Positions 49,880-63,338 of a stretch of DNA of 64,000 bases are shown piece by piece. A program made the translations under genes and the position numbers. Under the pieces are notes generated by a model, which saw nothing but the letters and a program-made list of their open reading frames with translations, was not told the origin of the DNA and did no database searches. The DNA is from Enoplosus armatus (Eukaryota; Chordata; Actinopteri; Centrarchiformes; Enoplosidae), in assembly GCF_043641665.1 (NCBI RefSeq), contig NC_092193.1, positions 18,290,817-18,354,816 on the forward strand, read 5' to 3'. Position 1 is the first letter of the stretch, and each line of letters starts with the position of its first letter.

Positions 49880-51223
49880 CCAGGATTTATTTACTCTAGA
49901 CATGATCCTCCTCCACCACCACCACGAAAGTGAGGATGACTAGTACTGGAGTTTTGGTGGTGATGATGGGTTGGTCATTGTAATCTCTCTCACCAAGTCA
50001 TGCAGTAATTATCTTACAGGCATTAAATTACTAATGGAGCTGCTTTGATGACTGTGGCCACAAGAAGTGGGTGTAAGACGTGACTCAGAGTCAATTCAAC
50101 ATACTGTTCATAGTGCATCACAGGATAACGGTCTAAACTCCCATACTTAAAAACATAACGGTGAGGATGGAAAAAGATTTCACCGGTGTGGTTTAATGCA
50201 GGAAACCTTGCATACTGCAGGACACACTATTTATGTGCACTTGGTCACTCTAACAGGCTACAGTCTGTCTGTCATCAACATCTTTTTTTGAATCTGCATG
50301 CTCCATGAGGTAAGTGCACACTTCAGATCAGACTGTGCATGTACACAGCTGAGAAACAGTACAAACCTAATTAACAGAAAACAGGAATAAGACTTGTTTT
50401 TTGGGGTTTGGTTTTCCTGTTTGATTACCCATTTCAGGATGAAAACCATCCAGACCATCTTGTACTCATGGGTCGGACCACACCCACATACTAACATAGT
50501 ATTTTACGCAAACATCCATCAAGAGTGGCCATTAACAGTGATCCGTGACAAACAAATGTGGGTCAGGGGCATAAAGTCGGGGAGCCAATGGCCCCTTCTC
50601 TACTTTATGTGCCGTTTCGTGACTGCATCTTGCACGGTTGTGATGCCATCACATTGACAAAATCTATACAAACACCGAGCAATATACTCAATGTCAGAAC
50701 AACAACTTAGTGATATTAAAAACATTATTATTTTATTTTCTGCAACACAGCAAGCCTGTACATCACTGATGCTTCCAACATTGTGATTGTTCCTATGGAT
50801 AATGGGTGTTTAGGCTCCCTGGACCTCTGTGACCGTGGTCACTATGAGGTTCATGGGGGAGATGTTGGGGAGAGTCAAGGAACCCCAACTTTGTCACGGC
50901 AGTTTGCTTTTCATCATAGTCAGCCTACTACTGCAAACATAAGAAGTAAATCAGTGGGCACTCCTCTCCATACAACCAGGTAGCTTCAGAGTCTCTTATG
51001 GAGAATAGTCAGACGAGGCGCTCAGAGTCTATTCATACAGTTCAACACCAAGCACTAGCTGCTGTTTGTGTTGCCTATTTATGGGAGAAGCTGGAGGATG
51101 AAGAGGTGATAAATGATCCGGATGTGTCTCAGATGTGTGTTGAAGTGTATCTCAGGTGATGTCTCTCTGCGCCTGGAGGGGGCTGCCATGGCACTGAAAG
51201 ATCTTGGACTTTGACTAACACTT

Positions 51224-51315
51224 GTTGTGTACTAAATTATGTATATGTTTTTGAGATATTGATTTCCCCTCACCAAAAGAATCCATTCTGAGTTTTACAT
51301 GGGCTCACACGCCTA
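51224..51315 (+). repeat. Direct repeat, left copy (flanks the antisense LINE)
   Basis: It shares GTACTAAATTATGTATATG, TTTTTGAG, TTGATTTCCCC and GAGTTTTACATGGGCTCACAC, in the same order and orientation, with 53317-53419. The right copy has about 18 extra bases in the middle. Confidence 0.75.
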
Positions 51316-51439
51316 TTGCCGCCGGACAACTTGAACCACTGCAGTGTAGCCTGCATGTTGTTATATGGTAGCTTGGTTTGCTTCACTGTTCTTTATGGAA
51401 CAGTTCAATTCATGCGTCAGATATAATGGATGGAAAGAT

Positions 51440-52900
51440 TCTTCTTATTCGTTTATTCGGATCCTCGTTAGCTGCTACCATAGATCTATATATATATTAT
51501 ATATATATATATATAAGATCACGAGAGAAGAGACAAATTAACAGTTAAAAGAAATTTAGATAGAATAGAAAAACACAACATAGAAAGATTTCCATGGCGC
51601 AAAATAAAACAAACAGAACAGAATTAATCAAACAAAACAAGATCCCTAAGAAGATCTACATTATGATAACAGCAAGATTCAGTGATATTCAGTCACATCA
51701 GACAATAATACACAGGTCATCATCAATAACAACAAACAAACAAGCACTATCATATTATTATTACTGCTTAAAAATCTGCCCTCAACTTTTAGCCAGGAGA
51801 GAACATCATGCATGCCCTCAACACAGTGAAGAGCTTGACGTGCAGCTTTGTCCTGCACAAAAGACAAAGACAAAACCAGCCTGTCTAATTGAGTGATCAG
51901 TCAGGAAATCAGCATACCTCCAAATGACTGACACTGCCCTTCCTATATTTGCCACAATCTTATCAATACGACAAGACCAGGTAAGCTGTTTGTCCTAAAA
52001 GCTTTGCTTCATGGACCTGCTCCAAAGCTATACCCTTCACCTTGAGGGAGAGTAGCAACTCACTTCTCAATGCATCATTCAAACCAAAGATAGTACACTT
52101 TGTTTTAGGTACATTTTGCACAAGCTTATTATTTTCCACCCAATTAGATACACATTCAAGTTCACTTTGCAGAAGTTCATCGAGACTATCAGTGGACTTG
52201 AATGATATTGAATCATCAGCATACATCATAATAACTGACATGTTCAGAACAAGAGATGGCTCATTAGTAAAAACTGAGGAGAGGAGAGGACCCAGGCAAC
52301 TTCCTTGGGGAACCCCACATTCTAAATTTCTTGTAGTTGAAAAACTACCATTAACTTAAACACACTGCGTTCTGTTAGTCAAGTAGCTATTCATCCAGCT
52401 GACAGCATTTGCGCTGAAGCCTTGTGTCCAAAGTTTTTTTCAGTAATAGTTCATGATCAATAACATCAAAAGCAGAACTGAAATCAAGCAGGACAGCACC
52501 AGCTATTTCTTTTATCATCAATTTGACTCATCCATTCATTTGTGTAAAGGCAGTACAGGTTGAGTGGCCTTCTGTATAGGCATGTTGAAACTCAGGATCG
52601 AGCCCATCGACAGAAAAATAATTGAGAATTTGATCAAAGACTAGTCTTTCCATAAGTTTGCTAAGAGCAGGGAGAATACTGACAGGTCTGCTGTTTACCC
52701 CACTAAAGTTACTCCTGCAGTTCTTAGATACTGGAATGATTTTGGCAACTTTCCATACCTGAGGGAAAACACTTTGCTTCAGGCTCAGGTTAAAAATGTG
52801 GCATACCAATTCTGCAATATACAGAATTTAGCTATTATTCTTACTAATGCACCATTAAGGTTATCCAGTCCAGACTTGGACTTTGGATTGGATAACCATT
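51440..52900 (-). mobile_element. LINE fragment, antisense (jockey/L2-like reverse transcriptase)
   Basis: A 5'-truncated non-LTR retrotransposon on the - strand. In order from 52880 downward: TGLDNL-like and ICHIFNLSLKQSVFPQVWKV, then RPVSILPALSKLMERLVFDQI, GAVLLDFSSAFDVIDHELLL near 52480, CGVPQGSCLGPLLS near 52310, the catalytic MYADDS near 52215, NKLVQNVPKTKCTIFGLN, and finally RAARQALHC and LSWLKVEGRF near 51830-51780. The order and spacing fit an RT domain and its C-terminal extension. The 3' end near 51440-51490 has GCAGCTAACGAGGATCCGAATAAA, a typical fish LINE 3' terminus. Stops and frameshifts break the frame. Confidence 0.88.
51487..51515. repeat. (TA)n microsatellite
   Basis: A TA run with one TTAT break, next to the 3' end of the antisense LINE. 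Confidence 0.9.
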
Positions 52901-53316
52901 TTTTACTGACAGCAGAAGTTGCAGATGGCATCCACGAGTCGTTGTGGTTAGATTGGTGGAAGCAGAGGAAAGTGTACCAGTGATCCTTGAGAAAGTGAAA
53001 GTGGCCATGGGAAACAATGAAGACTACATCCTGCCAGACACTCTGGGGAATTAAATTGTGCAGTCTGAAGGGAAAACTGGTGAATAAAATACATTTTCTA
53101 TTTAATTTTCATTTGTGCCAAATACATACGGTATGTATTCATGCTAATGGCCTGAAAGTAGTGGCAGTACAACAATGTGCCCCCCCTCCCTAAATTGTCT
53201 CTGCTTTACTATCATGAGGGGTCTTTTGGTGGGATGCAGGATCTGTGTGGAGGAGTGGAGGAACACATCTTCCCAGTGCCTGAAGTGCAAGGACGACACT
53301 CCTGAAAACTTGTTCT

Positions 53317-53419
53317 GTACTAAATTATGTATATGTTTTTGAGCTTATTGATTTCCCCACACCAAATAAAATCCCACATTTGTCAGGCTTCAGATGAGTT
53401 TTACATGGGCTCACACTTC
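53317..53419 (+). repeat. Direct repeat, right copy (flanks the antisense LINE)
   Basis: The partner of 51224-51315, about 2.1 kb away in direct orientation. Similarity begins at ACTTGTT(C/G)TGTACTAAATT and ends at GGGCTCACAC. Its AAATAAAATCC segment (53364-53374) could be a 3'-end signal of an unnamed retroposon. Confidence 0.75.
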
Positions 53420-54238
53420 TGCCTCTTTGGCCTGGCCTCAAACAGTAATTTTCAACAGATTTTCCATTTACATGTCTTTTTTAAACCTGTTTGATACTCA
53501 GTGTTCTGTGTTTGATGTTCACTTTTGAATACATTAAAAATACTGTTTGAATATGCGTATATATTTAAATACATGTTTAAACACATTTTATTTTATACAC
53601 ATATCTAGATATTATTTCTTCTTATATTTTCACATCAGCTGAGGTACGGATGGATAGCGGCTACAGACATAATTGTGCTAAATGATAACAAATGGGCTAC
53701 AAAGGTCTAATGTCCCGTTTTTCTCCTTACTCTGGGATTTGGCTGAGTACAAATGTAGTCAGTCTGCTTGAGTAGACATGAAAACTAGGAGGTTTATTTT
53801 ATTAGACCATATCAGGTAGGATGAATGTCTAACCAGTCTGCAGAATTACATTGAGTGTGTTTATCGAGCTGTCAAGTGGCTCCATGTGGTCCCAGCTGAT
53901 GGAGGCTACAGTCCAGTGAGAGCTTGATTCTAACTGGTACTCCCTTGATGAGATGTCCCTAACAGAATTACTGCACAATAGTTGACGCTTCATATGACGC
54001 TCACTGTCTCTGTAGATTGTTCACTGCATAAACGTCTGTCTGGTTCTTTTGTCTAGCTGTCAACATATCCAAATTTCTATTTATTTTTTGAGACATTGAG
54101 AGTACAAACCTATTGATGAGGAGGTTCACACAGTGCGACACCTGTTGGTCGCTTTCGGAGCCCCCAAAGCCCGGGGTTATAAGGTAACCCGTCTACTGTC
54201 TTATTGCATCTACGTTCAGCTACTCTGTGGGAGTTTTA
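53420..54238. other. Intergenic, no gene seen
   Basis: AT-rich unique-looking sequence between the right direct repeat and the piggyBac-like MITE. Confidence 0.55.
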
Positions 54239-55096
54239 TTAAAGAGGAGGTGTTATGCTAATTTCCAGCTCTATATCTTTATTCAGGGACACCACTAGAG
54301 TAGCTCTGCATGATTCACAGTTCAAATAAGTCCTTAGTCATCTTATTCTGGCCCTTCATGCAGCCCCTCAGTTGATCCCTCTGTCTGACACAAGCCTTGC
54401 GAGCTCCTGTCTCCTTTAACTGTAGCTGCCTTTAGCTCAGTTCACTCTGAGCTCCAGGGGAGTGTTGGAGTTTTGGACCGCCGGGAGGAGGAGGTTTTCA
54501 GTCCCAGGCTCCGAGAGTCAGATGGTTAGAGTCAGCTAGCTAAGAGCATAGATATAGATATACATCTATGGCTAAGAGGACTGCTAGATGCACAGCTAAC
54601 TAGCGAACGGCAGCTACAGTTAGCAGTAGTTAAAGATTACTTTAGCAACAAGTAAAGCCATCTGTCCATCAAGAAACGACCTACTACCTACCTACTTTCC
54701 TTCACAACAGAAAAAGCACTTTCTGTGAGACACACTGAACAACCTGAGTAGTAGTAAAGAGCAGTCCTGAGCCGAGCAGCCGAATACCTCAGACAGACTG
54801 AGCGGGAGGACGAGCGCGCCCCTCTACTTCGTGGGCATGCTTTTTTTTTCTTTTTTCTTCTTCTTGGTGGGCGTGCAGTCACTGCTGTGCCCTGAGCAGA
54901 TGACTATCTGAGAAAATCCGGGATGCATTTCGTAATACATCTCACGGAAGTAAGACATGAAAAGCGAAGGGAGCGTTACTATTACATATGTTTCCCTTAT
55001 TATTTGGCAACTTTGGTAACGTTTAATAGCAATATCCTACATTGTAACACCATGTATATGACAGAAAATAAGGAAAAGCATAATAGGTCCTCTTAA
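54239..55096. mobile_element. piggyBac-like MITE bounded by TTAA
   Basis: An 858-bp element starts TTAAAGAGGAGGTGTTATGC and ends GCATAATAGGTCCTCTTAA. The two ends are imperfect inverted repeats and each begins or ends with TTAA, the piggyBac target duplication. The interior is non-coding, with GCTAACTAGC-type segments and a T/C-rich tract at 54841-54865, and includes a GC-rich patch (54775-54840). Transposase is absent, so it would have needed one in trans. Confidence 0.7.
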
Positions 55097-57812
55097 AAAA
55101 AAAAAAACTAAATCCAGGGAGCATTAGAACAAATCCGGTGGCTCTTTAAGGCAAAACATTTCACAAAAATAAAATCGCCCACCTCAGCACAAGGGACTCA
55201 CAACAATGCATGCATGTAATCCAGCACAATTTTATCGCACTGGTTACAGCCTTACTGTTTACTGTTTGCTCTCATTACACCTGCTAATGCAAAGGGAACA
55301 GTAGCAGGAACAGACTGGAGACATAAGTAGCATTAGCAGTGTTACAGTGTTGTTGTAGCTTTTTATTTTATTTAATCTCGTGGATACTAAATGTAAGAAA
55401 GAACACTGTCAGTGGAACATTTATATTACACCCACATCAGAAAAAGCAGACCAAACGTGAAGTCTGGCACTAAAACATTGTGCTGGGGCTTTAACTGCTG
55501 ATTGTGCCAGTTTACTGCCATCAAACTAGTGGTAGCCGAGTTTCCCCTTGTGCATGAAAAGTGCTATATAAATAAAAGGTTGCCCTGCTTTAATTGCCTT
55601 GCCTTGCCTGTTGTGCTGGCACACCTCCAGAGGAGTGAGCCTGCACAGCAGATGGTGGTCCCTGCCCTCACTGCCATAGGTCCTCCAATACTCCCACAAA
55701 CAAGTAAGAAAGATGCTGTTTAAACCTCTTGCTGGGTTTGCTAAGTACACAAACAGCAGGTCACTTTGACAGTGGGGTTTCTGATTCTTCTCTCCTTATA
55801 AATGTGCAATGTTCTCACTGGACACAAGTTTTCAGAAGGAAGTTGGATGAAAAGCAGAGAGCTGGAAGGCCAAACAGCTATCATCCCTGGAAACCTCAGG
55901 GTGCAATAAAACAACAGCGCCGGCTTTTGCAAAGTATATACGGGAGGGATGAACAGAAAGTGCATTTAGTTCAGTTCCCATACTCATCCAGTGTGAGAGC
56001 AAGCAGTAGAGTAGTAATTGAATCTCTGTTTCCTGCAGTTATTCTAACGGGGCATCACAGAGTGCCTAACTTGATGGAATAGTCCAGCAGAGGCATGTCA
56101 CATTATCAGCCCAAACTGGGAAGTCATGATAGCCTATGAGGTAAACTGAAAAAGCAGAAAAATGTACCCTAAGGGTTGAATAAGCCTTGCCCTGGTCAAC
56201 GTGCACTTCAGTGAAATGAGGTCTTTCACTCAGTACCAAGCATCTAATGCATTTCACTTACTGTAAGGTCATGAACTGAAGTAGGTCATACAATCCTCGC
56301 TCTCATACATGGTACAAATTGCATGAACAAGTTTTCCATTTATGGGAGACACACATTTTGTCTGTCCCTGTGCTGTGGGAGTCTGATTATATCTAAGAGC
56401 TGTCACTGCAGTAAACCGAGGGGAGTATCAAAATCAAAGAAAGCTGCTCTCCTTTAATTCTCTCCAACATCATGTAATGACGTGATAAAATACGTTGGAA
56501 AGGACATTTGGTTTATGGCATGTATTTTATTTGGATGGATAAAACAATATAACACTAAAATAAACTGTGGCAACCCTTGTGTGAAAGACAAGGCTAAACT
56601 TAAAAAGTCCCTCCCCACAGGAGTCACCCATGTCCTGGTGGCTGGGATGAAAGCTGCGCTCAGTGATTTCAAGTACACAATGCTCCACAACAAAAACAGT
56701 GGAGCTGGCGGGAGTGCACGCTCCCCTAACGGTCAGAAACCACTGGCACATTGTCTCTACACAAATCAATACATGGTGGCTCTGAATGAAGTGAAAGAAG
56801 TGTCGGGGCTAGAAACACATGCATAGGCTCTGTAGTTATGCCGTAACCCCTTAAAGCAGAACTATAAAGAACTAAAATATATATATATTCAGTCTAATCA
56901 GTTCGGGTAGAGTCCCTTTGTAATGTCGAGGGTCTCAGGGCTGTGTGTCGATATGTCTTGCTGTCAGCTCTGACCACATGGTGCACTAGGATGTCAATAT
57001 ATTACTGAGGTTGCTGCTGCTGGTTCTTTCTCTCTTTGGGTCTGTTCGGGTAGACGGCATTATGGATCAGGTTTCATTGTCCTCAGGTCCTTTTTAAGCA
57101 TGTTGGGGGGTTTTTTTTGGGATAGGTTTTCCAAGGGTCCATTTTGGATCGGGTCCAAATGTATTGACCATGAAGATCTCTAGTGCTAATGTAGGAAGTA
57201 AATGATGACATGTAATATTTTACACTGAAATAAGGGGTGGAGGTTCAGGAGGTGGATAGTGAAGTGTTGTGTCCTGCCTAATACTATTTGTCAGTATTAA
57301 CATTTATTATTTAACCATGACTACTATCTCTGAACCACCTCAACCAGACTGTAGTAGCCATTTTAAAAATGAAATAGAATTGTCAATGAAAATTGTAAAG
57401 TTTCTACATGTAAGCATCTCCAGTCAGGCACCTACAACCAATACAACAGGCTAGATAAATATGTGGCAATCATGACAGTGAGACTACAGTACAGCTGACT
57501 GTTTGAGCTGTGCGAGGTCAAAGGAAGATGTTTCAGTTACGGCTTCACCAGATCATTAATTCAAGAACGTTTTCACAAAAGGGTATAAATCTGTATAAAC
57601 CCTCTAATGGATGTAATTACAGCAAATAGAATTTAGCCAACATTGGAAACTTAATGACTTGTGACTGGTTTTTATGTTATATTAAATCCTGAAATCGATT
57701 CTGGACTCAAGGAGTATAAGATGGGGATAATATGGTCTCTTAACTTAAAAATTCTTCTAATCTAAGATCTTCTAATCGTCCTATTCCTTTAACAAACTAC
57801 TGTGTTTGTTTA

Positions 57813-57831
57813 AATATATATATATATATAT
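57813..57831. repeat. (AT)n microsatellite
   Basis: An AT run of 19 bases. Confidence 0.9.
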
Positions 57832-60800
57832 CAAAGAACCAAAATCATTTTGCATTCTAAACCACCACCATAAATTCCCCAAATGGTCTTGATGGTGACA
57901 AAAAAAAACTGTTCCCATATTGTTTGTCACAGTTCACTGCTCCAGTAATCCCTCTGGACGCCAATGGCAGTAATGTTTACAACAGACAGCAATCTTCCCA
58001 GCTTCTCCCTCGCGCCCTGTGGTCCTCAACCTTGTGTGATAACACTTCAACTGTTCCTCTTTACCTCAATACCTTCTCCACCCCCATCCTCCAACTCTCC
58101 CGTTTTCCCTCCCTTTCTGCCAACTGCCTCCAATTTCTCATTAACCACCACAATGGTACTCCAGTATCAGTGGTAAATTGGGCTATCCTAAATTATTGTA
58201 GCTGCCAGGCAAAGTACAGTGGAGCGGGAGAAACACAGAATCAGTGGGAGTATCAGGGAGGGCAATCTCTGAGCCTGGAGTGGAGAAATTCCCAGGGAAA
58301 ACAGATGGCATTCCATACTTCATTAATCACCAGCCAGGATGACAGCTCAACTAAATTGGAAAGGCAGGGACCCTGATTCAGTCTCCATCAACCTCCCTCC
58401 TCCTTTTTTCTCCTCTTTTGCTTTTGTACACCTTCCCCACCTCAGTCCCTCTTCTCTCCATTTTCTTTGTCCCTTCCCACGCCCACTTTGTCATTGCCTG
58501 TCTTTACTCTACCTTCAACCATAACACCATGTCAACTAATGAACCTCATAGAGAACAGTGGACTTTTTTTCCCCCCAAATGGCATAGATCCATTGCAACT
58601 GGTGTTATATTTATGTGCAGCCATTTGTGCACTGCATGTGACAGATACCATATGGCTATCAGTCGTGAGCTGGTTTTACTGTTGAAGGTATGGCGCTGTC
58701 AAGTGTTAGCAATCATCAAGGGTGACCTTGCCCCTGCGGACAGCTGTAGTGTCTGTGATCAGGCTAATTCATAGCAAAATGATGGCTATGTTTGATTTGG
58801 CGACATAGCAGGTGTGAGGCCACCAAAAAACAAAAAATGTCAAACAAAATGTGTATAAATTAATGAGCACTTTGTTTCACACTGCAGCTGATAGAAGTCT
58901 GGAAAAAGGTAGAATTATATGAAGTAAATAAAGCAAGTATTATACATATGCATCTTCTGTAACTGTAATTGTTTTAATAAACCATATAAAAGTGGAGTGA
59001 CTCAAAGACTATGTATCACAGTCCAGCTGTGAGGGAGGACGGCAGCCCGCCCAATCAGTGATTGTACTATGGTTTGTATTAGAGCCCTGCGCGGGACTGA
59101 CCATTACCGGCCGCTCCCGCAATGTGTGTGTTCCAGACCGCCTGCATACTACATAAGGAAATGGCGATCAAAGATCATGTGGCAAGATGGGACACTTATT
59201 TAACTATACAGTACATAAAAATTTGCTGAATTGTTTTTCTTTGAGCAACTGTATGCTATAGCAGAGTCTTTCTCGTCTACAAAAAATCTATATGCTGAAA
59301 TGTCCTTCATGAACTTAAAGTCACAAGTTGGACAGAAGAATATGTGACTGCTTTTGCTGCTATTTTTACAATTTGCACATGGAAACAGTGCTTTCCTGCC
59401 AAGCTGCTCGGGATTCTCATTGTAACTTCAACATGAGCAGCGCTCTCTCTCTTCCTCCATGTTTTAGCTCCCCTTTTGACCCTCGCCTGTAACAAAGATG
59501 CACAGATCTCCAGCATACACAAGTGCCGGCTGTTTGATGGATTAAGACAGGGCTTTTGGGAGACCCTTGAACCTGAGCTCCTTCATCACCCAGACATCAT
59601 TACTCTTGAAGGGACCCAGGAAACTGCATCACCCAAGTGTAGTTAGCGGTGGTCATGATGGTGCTGATACTGATGTTGACAGTTGATGTAGACTCGACTG
59701 ATACATTGGTATGGCAGATATTATTGGCCAATTTTAGCTCATCACAGATATATTATATCAGTTATTATTATTAAGTGTCAAGAAATTGCAGTTGTGAAAT
59801 GCCAAAGACTTGAATTTGAATTAAGAAAGTGTTGCCATTACATCATTTGTCCACCAGAGAGCAGTTGAGACGTCCCACTATGTGCGTCTTGATCACAATT
59901 CTTTAATAAAGTTTAGGAATTGTCAAGAAATTGTGTTATATTGTGTGTATATGGATTTTTTTTAAAAACTCTTAAATACTGGTGTCTGCCTGACAGACTT
60001 TGCATTAGTCTGTCTTCAATGCAGAAATACATTGTTGAACGGAGGCTAGTGGAAGGCTAGTTCACATTTAACATAGTGCTGGTTTTGGAATGCATAAATG
60101 CACTATAGTGCACTTATCTGGTAAGAATGAATTCGTTTGGATCTTTATAGGACCATAAATAATATGGATTTATATCAATATACGGTCATACTTGTATATC
60201 AAATGATTAAAAGAGGGGAAACGTTATTCACCTACACAAGAATTTTAAAACTACATGGCCTCAAGTGCATGCTACGAAGATACAATATGCCAGTTCTAGC
60301 TTCCCACCAAAAGCTACTGATTTCATTTTACATTACGAAACTGTTTGGATTTGGCCATTTCTTACATTATCTGCTGTCAAGTGTGATGAGCTACCGATTG
60401 CATTCATGTCTCTTCTTGTGTCTTGTGAGTTTGCATGTTGTGGTAAAGTACACGCTAACACTGCGTGAATGCTACAGTAGCTGAGAGACGAGGTTTCCCT
60501 CCTCCAAATGCCACTCAGCAGAAGAAGGGGGAGCGTGGAGCTCAGAACGCGGGGTCAGAGATTTTATAATGATCCTATAATGTATCAATTACCCACCAAC
60601 ATGTTCTCTCCCTCCTGACAACGGATGACAGAAACATGTGATGTGCCATTATTCCAAGGTCTTCTTGGGGTCACTGTGAGTTAATTAAGAAAACAAATGG
60701 TTCATTTTATGGTCTGTTTACCTCTGAAATGGGGATGTGTTGATGAAGTTGTTTAAAATGTTTTCGATGAATTTGCCGTTTGGATTTCAGTGTGAAAAGA

Positions 60801-61302
60801 TCAAAATGTCACAAGAGGGCCAATTCATTTCAATTAAAATTTTGTGTGTGTGTGCGTGTGTGAATTTCCATTTGTGTACAATTGTGTTTAATGTTGTGCT
60901 GCAATTACAGAGGATTTTTTTTTATCAATTAATATGTTGAATATTTTTTAGAATAATCAATTAAAACGGTTTAGTTGATGAAATGTCTGAAAATAGAGAA
61001 AAATCCCCATCGCCAAGTTCCCAAGGTGATGTCTTCCAATTGTTGGCTTTGTTCGGCAAACAGACATTCAATTTACAGTGAAATAAAAGAGAGAAAACCA
61101 GCAATACTCACATTACAGAAGCTGAAGAAAGCGACAAAATTGTTGCCAATTTAATTTAATAATCAACTAATTCACGAACCAACACATTTTCTATTTTTTA
61201 TTCCTACTTATTATCTCTAAATTGAATTTGTTGCCACTTGTTCAGAAAAGTGCTCTAGAAATGTAGACCTTTGGTGCATCTGAGCTGGGCACTCTGCCAT
61301 GT

Positions 61303-61321
61303 TGTGTGTGTGTGTGTGTGT
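61303..61321. repeat. (TG)n microsatellite
   Basis: A TG run of 19 bases. Confidence 0.93.
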
Positions 61322-62102
61322 TTGTAATACTTGGCTTCTCCTGCCAGCGCCTGACTGTTTCTGTTCATCCGTCAGTCTGACACATACGTCTGAGAAGTAA
61401 AGGGAACAGACGCTCGTCAATGGGTGTCAGACCATTAGATAACAATTTGGCCGGCTGAATAGACTCTTCATGTGAAAATGGCATATTCTTGAGCAGTGAA
61501 GCACTCACCCTCTGAGGTAGATTTGAAAAATGAAATAAAATAGCATGATTACCTGCTTTTCAGACCTGGAAACATTTATGCTTCTAAATAACTGCATGGC
61601 CCCTAAACTCATTCAATCAACATTTCTTTAAAGCTCCACTATGAATTCTGTCCATTTACCTCCAGACGGCAGTGACAGACAGTTGAAATCATCTTCAATT
61701 CAGACAGATCTGCTAGGTATTTAGTGCCGTTATTACAGGCACTCAAGTCAAGGCCATTTACAGAGAAAAAGTAGCCGTCAGCCACTGTGAATAAGCGTAG
61801 AGTTGTCATTTTGTCCTGTCTGCTGAGGGAATCAAACCAATTACCTTTGCTGCTCGTCGGACTTCTGTCAGAAAAGAAGGACAGCCTGTTCAGTGGCTGA
61901 CCTAACCTTCCTTTTCTCTGTGGGATCTTTATCAGAGCGTCAACTGTAGCAGGATGGACAACAATCAAAATTGTCCATGCAGCATTTATTATTGCATTTG
62001 GCAGGATTTAGCAGGATGGATCCAGCTTCATCTAACTTGCGTGCAGTGAGTAGTTTCATAACGACATCACACAAATGACCTGCTTGACAATACTTTATCA
62101 CT

Positions 62103-62426
62103 TAGGGGTGGGCGATAAAGCCAAAATCTTCTATCACAGTATACATAATTTTATATCACGGTGGTGGTATATATCATGAGAACTTGAGTAGTTGTTCTGT
62201 ATTTATAATTTCACTGTCCTCCTCCATGTCTTCATGTCACTCTCTTCTTCTGCTGCAGTTGGCAAACCAGCTTAGCTAACCGCCACCAGCTGCCACTCTG
62301 TCGCCGTGAATCCAGCCCCGAATATAAAGCAGAGAGCACCTGCGGTGAAAATTGTATTGCCAAATCTCTGCCGGTGGGCACATTTCTACCATCGCATGGT
62401 ATATACCATCATATCGCCCAACCCTA
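62103..62426. mobile_element. hAT-like MITE with GGGTGGGCGATA ends
   Basis: The left end TAGGGGTGGGCGATA and the right end TATCGCCCAACCCTA form inverted termini around a ~324 bp non-coding core containing TATATCACGGTGGTGGTATA and CATGGTATATACCATC. Short elements with these termini are abundant in teleosts and are usually assigned to hAT. I could not identify a clean 8-bp target duplication. Confidence 0.65.
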
Positions 62427-63281
62427 CTACTACTTTAGAACATTGAGTTAAATGTTACAGTGGTCAGCCCAGCCTCCCCACAATTTACGTTCATATCGAA
62501 TAATTCTGTATCACACGATATCCATCCAGCGCACTCCATCGGTGCCAAAGCAGAAAAAAGTGTGCCTTTATGTAGCAACGCAAAAAGTATGTCGGGGTGG
62601 TTGATGGCCGTGTTCCTGTTGGACAGCAAGGTTGGGTACACGTACCATCACGGACCAAAAAAGAATGTTTCATTTCACATAGAGAGTGCAGCGAAACACT
62701 GCTTTTCAGCCTGGTGTTAAGTTAGTCTTTAAGGTCAGAAGCACTGCATGCTGTCTGCTATTGAGAAATGTTGAGATTTATCAGAATGAAGTTATTTCAT
62801 TCATATGAATTTATTTATCATGTACATATTCAATGATTATGTTTTCTACTTACAAATGTAACTTGCATTTTATTAGATTTATAATTACTGATTAGTTTAT
62901 TTGGTTAATTACATATTCACTTATCAATACATTTACTCATTTATTTATTTCACTATTAATATAAGCCGTCACATCTAGTCTTAGATACAAGCATGATATC
63001 CGAGAAGGACAGAAAAACAAGTCAAAACCTCATGATGGTATGCTAATGAGGTCTCTGTAGGATGCTTCCCGCCGCTGAATGACCTTCCTCTCTGAACTGG
63101 ACCCATCCAACAAAACACAGAACAGGAAGAGGGAGGCTACGCCGAGGGAACAGAGCAGAAAGTTAATGAACAGCCTTCACCACTGACAGGGACTGTTTGT
63201 AGAACCGGACACATGCACATACTGTAAATAGATGGATGCACCTGTGCTAGCTGACAGATCCACAAACCATCTACGCAAATG

Positions 63282-63338
<57 letters not shown>

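Larger units (their letters stand above)
44263..51223. other. Intergenic, repeats only
   Basis: Contains the AGAATC-tailed LINE end, AT and CA microsatellites, and the 71-nt hairpin. The rest has no recognised coding region, and open frames here are short and lack family motifs. Confidence 0.6.
55097..62102. other. Intergenic, no gene seen
   Basis: Pyrimidine-rich sequence at 58000-58560 and a TAGAGCCCTGCGCGGGACTG segment near 59089 and a GATATTATTGGCCAATTTTAG segment near 59715 that look like single ends of hAT-type repeats. No coding region is recognised. Confidence 0.5.

Noticed and set aside
55729..56082. 117-codon open frame
   Set aside because: No splice, domain or family support.
56482..56826. 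114-codon open frame
   Set aside because: No recognised family and opposite-strand frames of similar length overlap it, as expected by chance.
57924..58376. 150-codon open frame
   Set aside because: The longest + strand frame in its region, but partly from pyrimidine-rich sequence and without any known motif or exon signals.
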